Program-made: the position numbers and the translations under genes
Origin: an uncultured Alphaproteobacteria bacterium
Lineage (GTDB): Bacteria > Pseudomonadota > Alphaproteobacteria > RF32 > CAG-239
Direction of reading: 5' to 3'
Assembly (NCBI GenBank): GCA_910577205.1
Contig: CAJTMA010000011.1
Location: 1-56,737, forward strand
DNA length: 56,737 nucleotides
The notes under the pieces: model-generated
Told to the model about the DNA's origin: nothing
The model's input: only the letters and a program-made list of their open reading frames with translations
Databases searched by the model: none
Shown here: piece by piece, positions 16,036 to 24,234 of the stretch
Layout: each line of letters begins with the position of its first letter
Numbering within the stretch: the stretch's first letter is position 1

Positions 16036-16947
16036 TCAAACATTGAAGTCGAGATTCCACGCCGTATAACGTGCCGGATCATCAATCCAGTTCTCGCGTA
16101 CTTTAACAAAAAGGAAAAGATGGACACGCTCGTCCAGTTCATTTTCGATTTCACGACGCGCGGACTGCCCGATTTTCTTTATCATTTCACCGCTGCGACC
16201 GAGAACAATCGTTTTTTGATTATCGCGCTTAACATAAATCGTCATCTCGGCGCGGACAGAACCGTCTTCCCGACGCTCCCAAAGTTCGGGCTCTACAGTC
16301 AATTCGTAAGGCAATTCCTGGCGCAGATACAGAAATAGCTTCTCACGCACAATCTCGGCCGCCAGCAGTTTTAAAGGCATATCCGACATTTGTTCCTCAG
16401 GATAATACCACGGCGAAACCGGCAGATTATCCGCCAGATATTTATAAAAATCTTCGATATTTTGCCCGGTTAGCGCTGAAATCATAAAAGTTTCCTTAAA
16501 TTTTCCGGCAGCATTAATCTGCGCGCTCAGCCCCAGCAGTTTCTCTTTAGCAATAATATCAACCTTGTTCAAAACCAATACGGCTTCAATTTTTTGCTTA
16601 TTCAGCTTAGCAACAATGGACTGGGTTTCATCATCAAACCCTCGCTTGGCATCAACAACCAACACCACAATATCCGCATCTTTCACGCCGCTCCAGGCAG
16701 AAGAAACCATCGCCCTGTCAAGCCGGCGCTTAGGTTTGAAAATCCCCGGAGTATCAATAAAGATGATTTGCGTATTGCCATACACTCCAATGCCGCGAAC
16801 CATTGTCCGGGTTGTCTGCACTTTAGGCGAAACAATAGATACTTTTGAACCGACAAAGTTATTGGTAATCGTTGACTTCCCGGCATTGGGAGCGCCGATT
16901 AAAGCGACAAACCCGCTGCGTGTCAGATTTTCAGCATTTTGTTCCAT
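16036..16947 (-). CDS. era: GTPase Era
   Basis: Essential 30S-assembly GTPase that binds the 3' end of 16S rRNA. G1 GAPNAGKS, the switch region with QTTRT, G3 DTPG and G4 NKVD are intact, and a C-terminal KH domain follows (IYVKRDNQKTIVLGRSGEMIKKIG). I start at the ATG at 16947 (MEQNAENLTRSGFV) behind GGGG; the longer frame needs a TTG start. The start overlaps the rnc gene by 17 bases, the usual rnc-era coupling. Confidence 0.96.
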   Translation of the reverse strand: MEQNAENLTRSGFVALIGAPNAGKSTITNNFVGSKVSIVSPKVQTTRTMVRGIGVYGNTQIIFIDTPGIFKPKRRLDRAMVSSAWSGVKDADIVVLVVDAKRGFDDETQSIVAKLNKQKIEAVLVLNKVDIIAKEKLLGLSAQINAAGKFKETFMISALTGQNIEDFYKYLADNLPVSPWYYPEEQMSDMPLKLLAAEIVREKLFLYLRQELPYELTVEPELWERREDGSVRAEMTIYVKRDNQKTIVLGRSGEMIKKIGQSARREIENELDERVHLFLFVKVRENWIDDPARYTAWNLDFNV

Positions 16948-17608
16948 GCGGATACCCCAAGAAGTCAAGCATTTTGGCAGCGGCAGCCTGCTCTGCTAAT
17001 TTTTTGTTACGCCCCTCGCCTTTTTGCGCAGGCACTCCCGGCAAGGTAACCGCCATAAAAAATGTCGGTTCATGTTCGCTGCCGGAACGCCCGACAACTT
17101 CATAAAGCGGATTTCCCATCCCTTTGCTGTGCGCCACTTCCTGCAACAAAGTTTTATTATCTTTGGGCGGCGCAACATTTTTATCAATCAGCTCTTTCCA
17201 ATGCTGATTGACAAATGTAACCGCCTGATCACATCCGGCATCCATAAAAATAGCGCCGATAACCGCCTCGCAAACATCGCACAACACATTTTCATTATCG
17301 CGGATTTCGTGGTTAGCGACAATCATAAACTTGTCAAGAAACAAAGTCTTGGCCACATCTGCCACTGTTTCCTTGCAAACCAGCCCCGTATGCCGCTGCG
17401 ACAAACTGCCTTCGGGTTCATTGGGAAACATCCGGTATAACAAGCTGGCAATTGATACCCCCAATACCCGGTCGCCCAAAAATTCCAAACGCTCATAATT
17501 TTCGGTCAAGCGTGCAGAATGGCTGCTGTGCGTCAGCGCCTGCTGCAACAAATACTTATGCTTAAATTCGTAACCGAGAATTTTTTCTAACTCTGATAAA
17601 TTTTCCAT
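16931..17608 (-). CDS. rnc: Ribonuclease III
   Basis: Endonuclease for double-stranded RNA, processing rRNA precursors and regulating mRNAs. The catalytic signature ERLEFLGDRVLGVSIA and the second acidic site DVCEAVIGAIFMDAG are followed by a double-stranded-RNA-binding domain (about residues 153-225). Length 225 is typical. It overlaps era downstream. Between it and lepB lies a 132-bp gap filled by a palindromic element. Confidence 0.97.
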   Translation of the reverse strand: MENLSELEKILGYEFKHKYLLQQALTHSSHSARLTENYERLEFLGDRVLGVSIASLLYRMFPNEPEGSLSQRHTGLVCKETVADVAKTLFLDKFMIVANHEIRDNENVLCDVCEAVIGAIFMDAGCDQAVTFVNQHWKELIDKNVAPPKDNKTLLQEVAHSKGMGNPLYEVVGRSGSEHEPTFFMAVTLPGVPAQKGEGRNKKLAEQAAAAKMLDFLGYPHGTKC

Positions 17609-17649
17609 AATTCTTCTACACCTCTAAAATGATTTTTAGGGAGAAAAGC

Positions 17650-17724
17650 AGAGCAATCACACGGTGCGCAGACCCGCAGCGTACATAGAAGTACGTGAGG
17701 ACGCGAGCACCGGATTATTGCTCT
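17650..17724. repeat. Palindromic element between lepB and rnc
   Basis: AGAGCAAT (17650-17657) pairs with ATTGCTCT (17717-17724), then CGGTGC with GCACCG, around a core AGCGTACATAGAAGTACGTG. The core is almost identical to that at 9731-9750, while the stem sequence has changed on both sides with pairing preserved. It interrupts the lepB-rnc-era operon without a gene between. Confidence 0.8.
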
Positions 17725-17740
17725 GATTTACCCATAAAAA

Positions 17741-18469
17741 TCATTTTATCTTGTTGAATAAACGTTCCCAACGTATCTTCTTAGGCCAGCTCCAAGGCTT
17801 ATACCACACCCCGTCCTCATTATGAGAAAAGAAAAGAAAACGGGCTTTGCCAACCAGATTTTCAAAAGGAACGAAACCGACATTGACACGGCTGTCATCT
17901 GAACGGTCACGGTTATCACCCATCACAAAGTAATAGCCTTGCGGAACAGTCAGCTCTGGAACATTATCTTCATTTTCGCTGTCCGAAACTTCCAAAATTT
18001 TATGTTTCACGCCATCCGGCAGCGTTTCGACATATTGATGATAACGTTCAGCATTACCCTTGCTGTCGCGAATGACAAAATCTTCGATTTCAGCACGTTC
18101 CACTAATTCGCCATTAACATATAAGCGGCCGTTTTCAAGTTTAATTCTATCTCCCGGCAAGCCGATAACCCGCTTGATATAATCGGTTCTGTTATCCTGC
18201 GGAAACTTAAACACCACAACATCGCCGCGATTCGGCTCATCGGCCCACACCCTGCCTTCAAACAAAGGCATACTAAACGGCAGCGAATGCTTGGAGTAAC
18301 CATATGTATATTTAGAAACAAACAGGTAATCCCCGACATACAGCGTGGGATACATTGACCCAGAAGGGATTTTAAAAGGTTCAAACAAAAAAGTTCTGAT
18401 CAGGATGGCAATAACAATTGCATAAAACAACGTTTTCACCGTATCCATCAAGCTTTCATCATCTTCCAT
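17741..18469 (-). CDS. lepB: Signal peptidase I
   Basis: Membrane serine protease that removes signal peptides of secreted proteins. A membrane segment (about residues 10-27) is followed by the catalytic serine motif PSGSMYPTL, the catalytic lysine region RTDYIKRVIGLPGDRI and the conserved box MGDNRDRSDDSR. Length 242 is typical for alphaproteobacteria. It belongs to the acpS-lepB-rnc-era group, with acpS 131 bp upstream. Confidence 0.96.
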   Translation of the reverse strand: MEDDESLMDTVKTLFYAIVIAILIRTFLFEPFKIPSGSMYPTLYVGDYLFVSKYTYGYSKHSLPFSMPLFEGRVWADEPNRGDVVVFKFPQDNRTDYIKRVIGLPGDRIKLENGRLYVNGELVERAEIEDFVIRDSKGNAERYHQYVETLPDGVKHKILEVSDSENEDNVPELTVPQGYYFVMGDNRDRSDDSRVNVGFVPFENLVGKARFLFFSHNEDGVWYKPWSWPKKIRWERLFNKIK

Positions 18470-18600
18470 ATTAATCTCTTTTTTCTCAATAATCAGTTGG
18501 ATAACGCATTATCTTAGAAAAAAACATGACCTTTCGTGCCCTTTTCTAAAACAATCATGCAGCATACTAAACATATTTTTGCGTTATAGCAACAACAAAA

Positions 18601-19005
18601 TCAGATTAATTCAATAATTACAAAAGCTTGCGCCCATGGATAATCATCGCTCATAGAAACCTGAACATTAACCTCTTTAGAACCGGCTAATTTTTGCAGA
18701 TGTTTTAAAGCGCCGCCATAAATTTTCAGCTGCGGCTTCCCTGATTTCTGATGCACGATAGCAATATCTTTCATGAAAACGCCCTCGCGAAATCCAGTAC
18801 CCAAGGCCTTGGCAAAAGCCTCTTTGGCAGCAAAACGCTTAGCCAGCGAACAAGCATATTCTTTAGCTGAAATAGCCTGGCGTTTTTTGATTTCTTCAAA
18901 TTCCACCGGAGCAAAAGACCGCTTTAAAAATCTGTCTCCGAAAATGCTGATAGTTTCTTCAATGCGATTAATACTTGCCAAATCGCTGCCGACACCCACA
19001 ATCAT
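18601..19005 (-). CDS. acpS: Holo-[acyl-carrier-protein] synthase
   Basis: Transfers 4'-phosphopantetheine from coenzyme A to the serine of acyl carrier protein. The motif GVGSDLASINRIEE with the Mg2+-binding aspartate is at the N-terminus, and the second signature FAAKEAFAKALGTG lies at about residue 62. Length 134 is normal. It lies 13 bp after the DUF2062 gene. pdxJ, often present between these genes in alphaproteobacteria, is missing. Confidence 0.95.
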   Translation of the reverse strand: MIVGVGSDLASINRIEETISIFGDRFLKRSFAPVEFEEIKKRQAISAKEYACSLAKRFAAKEAFAKALGTGFREGVFMKDIAIVHQKSGKPQLKIYGGALKHLQKLAGSKEVNVQVSMSDDYPWAQAFVIIELI

Positions 19006-19018
19006 AAAAATATCCCTC

Positions 19019-19504
19019 TTAGTTAGCGGTTAATTTATCCAAAGTATTTTTTACTATATAATATGAAATTATCCAAGCTGCAATACAAAAAGGCACGCAA
19101 CCGATAATCATCGGCTTTAACACGGGCCAGACATCGCTCAAAAAATCAGAAAAATCAAATGTCATCAAAGCATGGGATGCCGCATGAAAAATATTTTCAA
19201 AGTTAACCGGCATCACCGCCGCTGCAGCCCCTTCCAGCAAGACCCGCCCGGTATAGTAAACGCTCGCCCAAATAAAAGGGAACGTCCACGGATTGCCGAC
19301 AACAGTCCCCAAAGCTGCCGCCAACACATTTGCCCGGATAAGCCAGGCAAACACAATCGCCAGCAAGGTATGCAAACCGATAAAAGGCGTAAAAGAAACC
19401 ATCACGCCTGTCGCCGCGCCGGCGGCAATAGACCCCGGCGACCCCTTTAATGACCGCAAACGCTCCATAAAGCCATGCTTAAAATCATACCACACATTTT
19501 CCAT
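19019..19504 (-). CDS. DUF2062 membrane protein
   Basis: A 161-residue inner-membrane protein of the DUF2062 family. The signature G(S)IAAGAATGVMVSFTPFIGLHT and the conserved GNPWTFPFIW box are present, with about three membrane segments. The ATG at 19504 (MENVWYDFKHGF) is chosen because CAGGAG stands nine bases before it; the longer frame has no such site. DUF2062 genes commonly precede acpS in alphaproteobacteria; the biochemical role is unknown. Its ribosome binding site lies within a possible hairpin (19508-19566). Confidence 0.9.
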   Translation of the reverse strand: MENVWYDFKHGFMERLRSLKGSPGSIAAGAATGVMVSFTPFIGLHTLLAIVFAWLIRANVLAAALGTVVGNPWTFPFIWASVYYTGRVLLEGAAAAVMPVNFENIFHAASHALMTFDFSDFLSDVWPVLKPMIIGCVPFCIAAWIISYYIVKNTLDKLTAN

Positions 19505-19507
19505 AAA

Positions 19508-19566
19508 TTTTCTCCTGTTTTTTGCATATATAAGCATTTGCCGATTAAATTTAAGACAGGAGAAAA
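19508..19566 (-). promoter_or_regulatory. Inverted repeat that can hide the DUF2062 ribosome binding site
   Basis: On the minus strand, TTTTCTCCTGT (19566-19556) is perfectly complementary to ACAGGAGAAAA (19518-19508), the stretch that contains the Shine-Dalgarno sequence of the DUF2062 gene. The loop is 37 bases. If both arms are in one transcript, translation could be blocked. A -10-like TATATA lies within the loop, so transcription starting there would leave out the first arm. Confidence 0.4.
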
Positions 19567-19591
19567 AATAAAATGCCCCGGAAAACAACGG

Positions 19592-20500
19592 TTATTTCAC
19601 AGACTGTTTGGTTTTCCATAATTGCAAAGGAAACGCCCAAGCCGCACTATCGGCCATAAACGGCCGCAAAAAGCGTTCTTTTTCTGCTTGGCGTTTTTGC
19701 TCAGCCTCGTCATACAAAGCCTGGCGCAAAGAATCTTTTTTCAGCTCAAAGGCCGTGCGTAATTCTTCTTCCCGCGCAACCATCAGATAATCAACTGCTT
19801 TGTTGTTTTCTTGCCGGATATTGCGTGCCTGCCGTAAAGATGCCGCCAAACGCATCCGCCGGTAATCTTTCTCAAATTCTTCCTGCGGATAAGCCGAACG
19901 CCGCCCGACACTTCTCATCACAGACAATTTCACGTTAATCAAACGCTTCTCAACCATAGCAACCGTACGCAACTCGGCATCATTTTTATCCCACAACTCC
20001 TGATTTTCACCCAAACGGGACGCTTTATAAACCTCCAAGCACACCAAATCATAATAAGCTTTGGCCGCTTGCAGATAATCTTCGCTATACTCGTCAACAT
20101 TAAGCCGGGGAAGCAGCTTGTTTTTCTGCTTTTCAATTTGCGGAAAACTCATAACATCGGCCAGTTTCCGCCCTTTTTTGTCTTTTTTAGAACGGCAGCG
20201 CTTAACCGCTTCTCGCAGGCTGTCCATCCGGTAAGCGGCAAATTTAGCAGAGTCAGGGTTAACAAATACCATCGTATCAATAGCGTTTAAATCAGCGATT
20301 CGCACGCCATCCGGCGTAAATTCATCAATCCTGAAAGATGCCTGAGGCATTTTTTTGGGTGCTTCTTTCGGCTGCAAGCGTTGCAAACGCTGCCATTTTG
20401 CCTCATTAACCTGATATCCGGCGCCAAATGCCGCCACTAGACCTAAACCAATAACTGCCCGTTTTAACGCAGGACTTTTGATGCGATGTAACTTTTGCAT
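19592..20500 (-). CDS. Membrane-anchored, charged helical protein of unknown function
   Basis: From the ATG at 20500 the product has 302 residues: a short basic N-terminus, one signal anchor (about residues 12-28, RAVIGLGLVAAFGAGY) and then a highly charged, mostly helical region. The C-terminal third (EEELRTAFELKKDSLRQALYDEAEQKRQAEKERF) is probably coiled coil. The ATG at 20563 is rejected because a promoter (20536-20563) overlaps it. I do not recognise the family. It occupies the position between DUF2062 and the foreign island, where pdxJ or rsh would usually be. Confidence 0.65.
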   Translation of the reverse strand: MQKLHRIKSPALKRAVIGLGLVAAFGAGYQVNEAKWQRLQRLQPKEAPKKMPQASFRIDEFTPDGVRIADLNAIDTMVFVNPDSAKFAAYRMDSLREAVKRCRSKKDKKGRKLADVMSFPQIEKQKNKLLPRLNVDEYSEDYLQAAKAYYDLVCLEVYKASRLGENQELWDKNDAELRTVAMVEKRLINVKLSVMRSVGRRSAYPQEEFEKDYRRMRLAASLRQARNIRQENNKAVDYLMVAREEELRTAFELKKDSLRQALYDEAEQKRQAEKERFLRPFMADSAAWAFPLQLWKTKQSVK

Positions 20501-20535
20501 TTTTATACCATAAACTGATTTTGGAAAGTGTCGAT

Positions 20536-20563
20536 AGTATACGCCTTTCAGCATAGAATGCAA
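20536..20563 (-). promoter_or_regulatory. Promoter of the unknown membrane-anchored gene
   Basis: Minus strand: TTGCAT (20563-20558), 16-base spacer, TATACT (20541-20536). The predicted start of transcription is near 20529, about 29 bases before the ATG at 20500. Confidence 0.65.
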
Positions 20564-21135
20564 CTATTTTTGTCTTTTTTAGACAAATAAATTTCATATT
20601 TTACCACTTATCCCCCTACTAACGAACAGCGCAGGCCGCCACAGCGTTGCTCTATATTGAGAATGTTAAACACAATGAAAAGACAGAACAGTAAAATGCA
20701 TAATAAAATCTGCCGGCATATAAGATTTATTATCTTCGTCTCCAAGATATATTTCTCTATGCAATCCGCCGGATTCAGGCGCGTGAACAACGTTCACGAA
20801 GCTCATTTCGCCAGACTCCTTTATTTTCCTTAATTTGCGAGCAATTCTGCTGAAACGGCAAGTTTTTCATGCAAATTTTATTGTTTGTTAAGCAATTTTG
20901 TGATATAGTCATAATTGACAAAAAGTTATTTTATTACATTACAATGTGTATTATTTGCAGAGAATGAAAAAACACATTCATAATTGAAAGGCTGTAACAG
21001 GTTTTTTAATTAAGTTTTTTATTTTTCTTAAATTCTCATTGTAGTGACAACATATGAAGGTTCATCAGTTACGACTGTCCCGGACCAAATTTTTCACCCC
21101 GCTTACAGCAAATTCGCGGGAAAATTCAATTAAGT
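20564..21135. other. Non-coding left boundary of the foreign island
   Basis: No convincing gene. The sequence becomes AT-rich from about 20,850 onward. It contains a small perfect palindrome CGTGAACAACGTTCACG (20782-20798) that could be an operator, and a TTGACA box at 20915-20920 without a clear -10. No integrase, transposase, direct repeat or tRNA is visible at this edge. Confidence 0.4.
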
Positions 21136-21160
21136 AAAAAAAAAAAAAAAAAAAAAAAAA
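21136..21160 (+). repeat. Run of 25 adenines directly before the lipoprotein gene
   Basis: The uninterrupted A25 tract ends 10 bases before the start codon at 21171. Bacteroidetes genes usually lack Shine-Dalgarno sequences and have A-rich leaders, so it may serve translation. A run this long is expected to be unstable, and its true length may also be uncertain because of sequencing error. Confidence 0.8.
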
Positions 21161-21170
21161 TAAATAAATT

Positions 21171-23036
21171 ATGAAAAATTTGAAAAATTTTGCAGCTGCA
21201 GTCATCATGATGGCTCTCTGCGCAGTTATGGGTGTATCTTTCGTTTCATGCAGCGGCTCAGACGTTGACATGGACAAGCGCGAAAAACCCATCACACCTG
21301 AAGTTTCAACCAAGGTAGACGATACTTTCGTAAACCACAACTGGAACAACGGTGAAAATACTCTCGTAGACGATGCTACTTCGGTAACAAAGTATACAGA
21401 GTATGGACAGCAAAAATCTTTCGAGATCAAACTGCCCGCGTCCATCAACTGGACAGTTGCTGAAACTCTTCGTGCATCCAAAACTTTTGACGCTGCAGAG
21501 GTAACTCTTGGCGAAGAAATTGAGGATCTGGTTGACAGCAAGTCACGTCGTGACACTACTGTCTTCAGCCACGGCAGAGTTATAACTGAAAAGTTTGCTG
21601 AGACTTCTATCGAAATGAATACTTGCTGGGAAAACGGCTATGTATTCATTAGCGGTGAAAAGTCACAGCTGGCTTATGTTCAGCTTGACTCAGTTGTTGC
21701 TTTCCCTGCTCAAACAACAGTTAATTTTGTTGAATGGGTAGACGAAGCAGAAAAGCTCGAGCGCGATTCTTTCAGCATGCCCCACAAGGCATACTACACA
21801 GAGTACTCACTCCGTGGCAAAAAGAATATCGTTAAGGATTTCGCTGTTAAAGGTTCTTTCCTTTTCAAGGGAGAAGCTGACGACAACGAACCCGAGCAGC
21901 CCGAAGAGCCCTCAAAAGAGGAGATCGTTGATGCTAAATTCGTTACCCGTTGGTACAACATGGACGAACAAAGAGACTACATGACTCTTATCTGTACTTG
22001 GAACAACGGCGAAACAGAAGAAATGACTTTCTGGGTAAACGAGCCTTTCGGCTACGAATTCCCCGCTGAATGGTCAACAAACAGCACCAAAGAAGGCCCG
22101 TCAAAGTTTGCAAGACTTGCACAGGACAACAATCCGAGCAAGACTGAATACAAAGAAACTTCTGAAACTAACGCGACAAACTACGGTAAAGTATACCGTC
22201 GCAAAGTTTCTGCAAAAACTTCTTTCGTATTTACAGACTTTGAAGAAGTTCTTTCATCCTACCATCACGAATCCTACCTCGTGATTAACGGAAAAGACTT
22301 CCCGTTCTTAAGCCCCAGCGAGTCAATCGCACAGGGTGTACACGCACAGAACACTACCGTAAACGGCAACATCTCAACTGAGAAGAACACCGTTAAGGCA
22401 GAAATTTCATTCAACCAGCAGCTCTTCCACGCTGCTGGTATCGTGAATGTTCTCCGTGAAATCAAGAACGACAAGCCTGAGACTCCCGAGGAGCCGAATG
22501 AGCCCTCTGACCCGACAGTTACTCCTGACGAAAACACTATTCCCTCCGAATGGGGTGAAATTACTGGTGTTATGGGTGTAACTCGTATTTGTGAGATGAT
22601 TGGCAATGCCCCTAAGTGGCACACTTGCTTAACCATCCGCACAACCAAGGGTCAGCTCCGCGTCATTGACAAGGCATGGAAAAACGTTACCAGCGCATTT
22701 ATGAGCTTCAACGAAGTATACGATGACAACCGTATGCTCTCTGGTGCTTATCGCAACGGTACTGTTTACCCCGCTCTTGTTAGTGTTGATGCTACAGGTT
22801 GGACTTATGTAGCCGAGACCAAAACTGGTATCGAGTTCAGTGTTGAAATGTGGGATCACCTTGCTGTCAGCTCTGGCATCAAGAACTTCACAAAAGACAA
22901 CACTGCGAAGCCCAGCCCTTACGTTCAGCACAAGGCTGAATTTAAGACAGTTAACGGAAAGAAAATTCTGACCGTTACCTGCTACAATGTAGATGATAAG
23001 GTAACCGACGTGTTCACCATCAACTGCATTAAATAA
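21171..23036 (+). CDS. Large Bacteroidales-like surface lipoprotein
   Basis: A 621-residue lipoprotein: signal peptide with lipobox (VSFVSC) at about residues 20-27, then an acidic stretch SGSDVDMDKRE resembling the Bacteroidetes surface-export signal. Three beta-rich segments are separated by proline/glutamate linkers (about residues 239-250 and 438-460, rich in E-P-E-Q-P and K-P-E-T-P-E-E-P). No enzymatic motif is seen. No Shine-Dalgarno sequence is present. Codon choice (CCC for proline, frequent AAG for lysine, CTC for leucine) differs sharply from neighbouring alphaproteobacterial genes, which prefer CCG and AAA. I infer horizontal transfer from a Bacteroidales relative. Function unknown. 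Confidence 0.75.
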   Translation: MKNLKNFAAAVIMMALCAVMGVSFVSCSGSDVDMDKREKPITPEVSTKVDDTFVNHNWNNGENTLVDDATSVTKYTEYGQQKSFEIKLPASINWTVAETLRASKTFDAAEVTLGEEIEDLVDSKSRRDTTVFSHGRVITEKFAETSIEMNTCWENGYVFISGEKSQLAYVQLDSVVAFPAQTTVNFVEWVDEAEKLERDSFSMPHKAYYTEYSLRGKKNIVKDFAVKGSFLFKGEADDNEPEQPEEPSKEEIVDAKFVTRWYNMDEQRDYMTLICTWNNGETEEMTFWVNEPFGYEFPAEWSTNSTKEGPSKFARLAQDNNPSKTEYKETSETNATNYGKVYRRKVSAKTSFVFTDFEEVLSSYHHESYLVINGKDFPFLSPSESIAQGVHAQNTTVNGNISTEKNTVKAEISFNQQLFHAAGIVNVLREIKNDKPETPEEPNEPSDPTVTPDENTIPSEWGEITGVMGVTRICEMIGNAPKWHTCLTIRTTKGQLRVIDKAWKNVTSAFMSFNEVYDDNRMLSGAYRNGTVYPALVSVDATGWTYVAETKTGIEFSVEMWDHLAVSSGIKNFTKDNTAKPSPYVQHKAEFKTVNGKKILTVTCYNVDDKVTDVFTINCIK

Positions 23037-23056
23037 TAAAAAAAATTAATAAACCC

Positions 23057-23087
23057 GTCTCGGCACAAAAAACCAAAATGCCGGGAC
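23057..23087 (+). promoter_or_regulatory. Intergenic hairpin between the lipoprotein and beta-barrel genes
   Basis: GTCTCGGCA (23057-23065) pairs with TGCCGGGAC (23079-23087), with one G-T pair and a 13-base loop. There is no T-tract, so it is more likely an mRNA-stability or attenuating element between two genes of one transcript than a terminator. Confidence 0.4.
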
Positions 23088-23102
23088 ACAACACTTACAA
23101 AT

Positions 23103-23867
23103 ATGAAAACTATAGTATCAATCGCAATAGCAGTCGTTTTTTCATTTGTTTTTGCTGCAAACTCTGCAGCTCAGTCACTCACCCAGAATCAGATTGACAG
23201 CCTGAACATTCTCAACCTGAGAGCTATCCAGGCATCAATCGCCGATCACACCCACGCAGACTTTGCATGGGAATCAGAAGGCAAGAAAAACAGTAACAAA
23301 ATTACTGTTGAAAACCGCCGCGGCTTCCTCATCGGAGCTGAAGGTGGCTACAATTTTAACCACGGCTACGAAGCTGGGTTGAAATTTGGATATCAGGGTG
23401 CAGGACTTCGTTGTTTCTCTCCTGAAGCTTCTGTTTTTGCAGGAGCAGTCAAAGTTGACGGTCTGGCTTACACAACATATGGCGTGGAGTTCAGAGGCAA
23501 CTTTGAGGTCGGAAACGACAATTTCAAAGTTTTTGCCGGCCCGACAGCTGGTTACAAGTACTTTACTGTTGACACTGGCGTACAGTTCGACGGAGAGGAA
23601 AGAAACCACAACCAACACAGTAATGCATTTACTGTTGGTGTAAACGGCGGTGTAAAACTGAAAATCGGACATACCAGCAGCAAGAAAACTGTTGCTCTGT
23701 ATGGTAAAGACGGTAAAAAGGTCAACAAAAAGGCCTACACCGTAAAAAATCCGATTTACCTGACAGTATCTGGTTCATATAAGACTTATCAGGTTGATAA
23801 GCCCGGCCAGATGACAGTGAAAGTTCAAGAGACAGGTGTTAAAGCCAGCCTCACTTTCCTGTTCTAA
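23103..23867 (+). CDS. Bacteroidales-like outer-membrane beta-barrel protein
   Basis: 254 residues with a signal peptide (about 1-23, ending AANSAAQS). Alternating hydrophobic strands with GG-Y/F turns follow (FLIGAEGGYNFNHGYEAGLKFGYQG, FKVFAGPTAGYKYFTVD), and the chain ends in phenylalanine (KASLTFLF), as expected for a BAM-assembled barrel. It has the same foreign codon use and lack of a Shine-Dalgarno sequence as the lipoprotein 66 bp upstream. The two probably form a transferred surface pair. A small porin-like or opacity-type barrel is the likely class; no substrate can be named. Confidence 0.75.
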   Translation: MKTIVSIAIAVVFSFVFAANSAAQSLTQNQIDSLNILNLRAIQASIADHTHADFAWESEGKKNSNKITVENRRGFLIGAEGGYNFNHGYEAGLKFGYQGAGLRCFSPEASVFAGAVKVDGLAYTTYGVEFRGNFEVGNDNFKVFAGPTAGYKYFTVDTGVQFDGEERNHNQHSNAFTVGVNGGVKLKIGHTSSKKTVALYGKDGKKVNKKAYTVKNPIYLTVSGSYKTYQVDKPGQMTVKVQETGVKASLTFLF

Positions 23868-23905
23868 GTCAGGAATTTTTTAGGTTTATTATTCTCGAGA
23901 TATAA

Positions 23906-23931
23906 AACGGCGGAGCTTATGCTCCGCCGTT
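23906..23931 (+). terminator. Terminator of the foreign gene pair
   Basis: A perfect 11-bp GC-rich stem (AACGGCGGAGC with GCTCCGCCGTT) around four bases, followed by CCCTTTTAT. Confidence 0.85.
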
Positions 23932-23939
23932 CCCTTTTA

Positions 23940-24234
23940 TCCCCATAAACCTGTTTCCCTCACTTCTCCTCCGCCAAACATACCATTAATAAAACCCATC
24001 GCCTTACCTGCATCGCACCAACACATTATCCATAAACCTGCCTCTCTCTTCTCCCTCGCTCCTCGTCCAGCTACCACATCCCTCTCTCTCACTCCTCATC
24101 CCATTGCCGCGTCTCTCTCGCCTCAGGCACTGCCCAATCCTCCTCCCCCTCCTGTCATTCTGAGAAGCGAAGCGACGAAGAATCTATGCTCAAACGAACT
24201 TCTGCCGACGTTCAAGAATTTCAAAGAAGCCACC
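23940..24234. other. Pyrimidine-rich non-coding right boundary of the island
   Basis: From about 23,950 to 24,153 the plus strand is dominated by C and T (runs such as CCTCTCTCTTCTCCCTCGCT), with no ORF. It ends in GTCATTCTGAGAAGCGAAGCGACGAAGAATCT (24154-24185). This contains inverted ATTCT/AGAAT ends and resembles short interspersed sequences that I recall from many unrelated bacterial genomes. No transposase lies nearby. Confidence 0.6.

Noticed and set aside
20608..20790. 60-codon frame in the island boundary
   Set aside because: No ribosome binding site and no plausible protein composition; treated as non-coding.
21065..21556. 163-codon minus-strand frame across the poly-A tract
   Set aside because: It lies opposite the lipoprotein start, and its apparent phenylalanine run is only the complement of A25.
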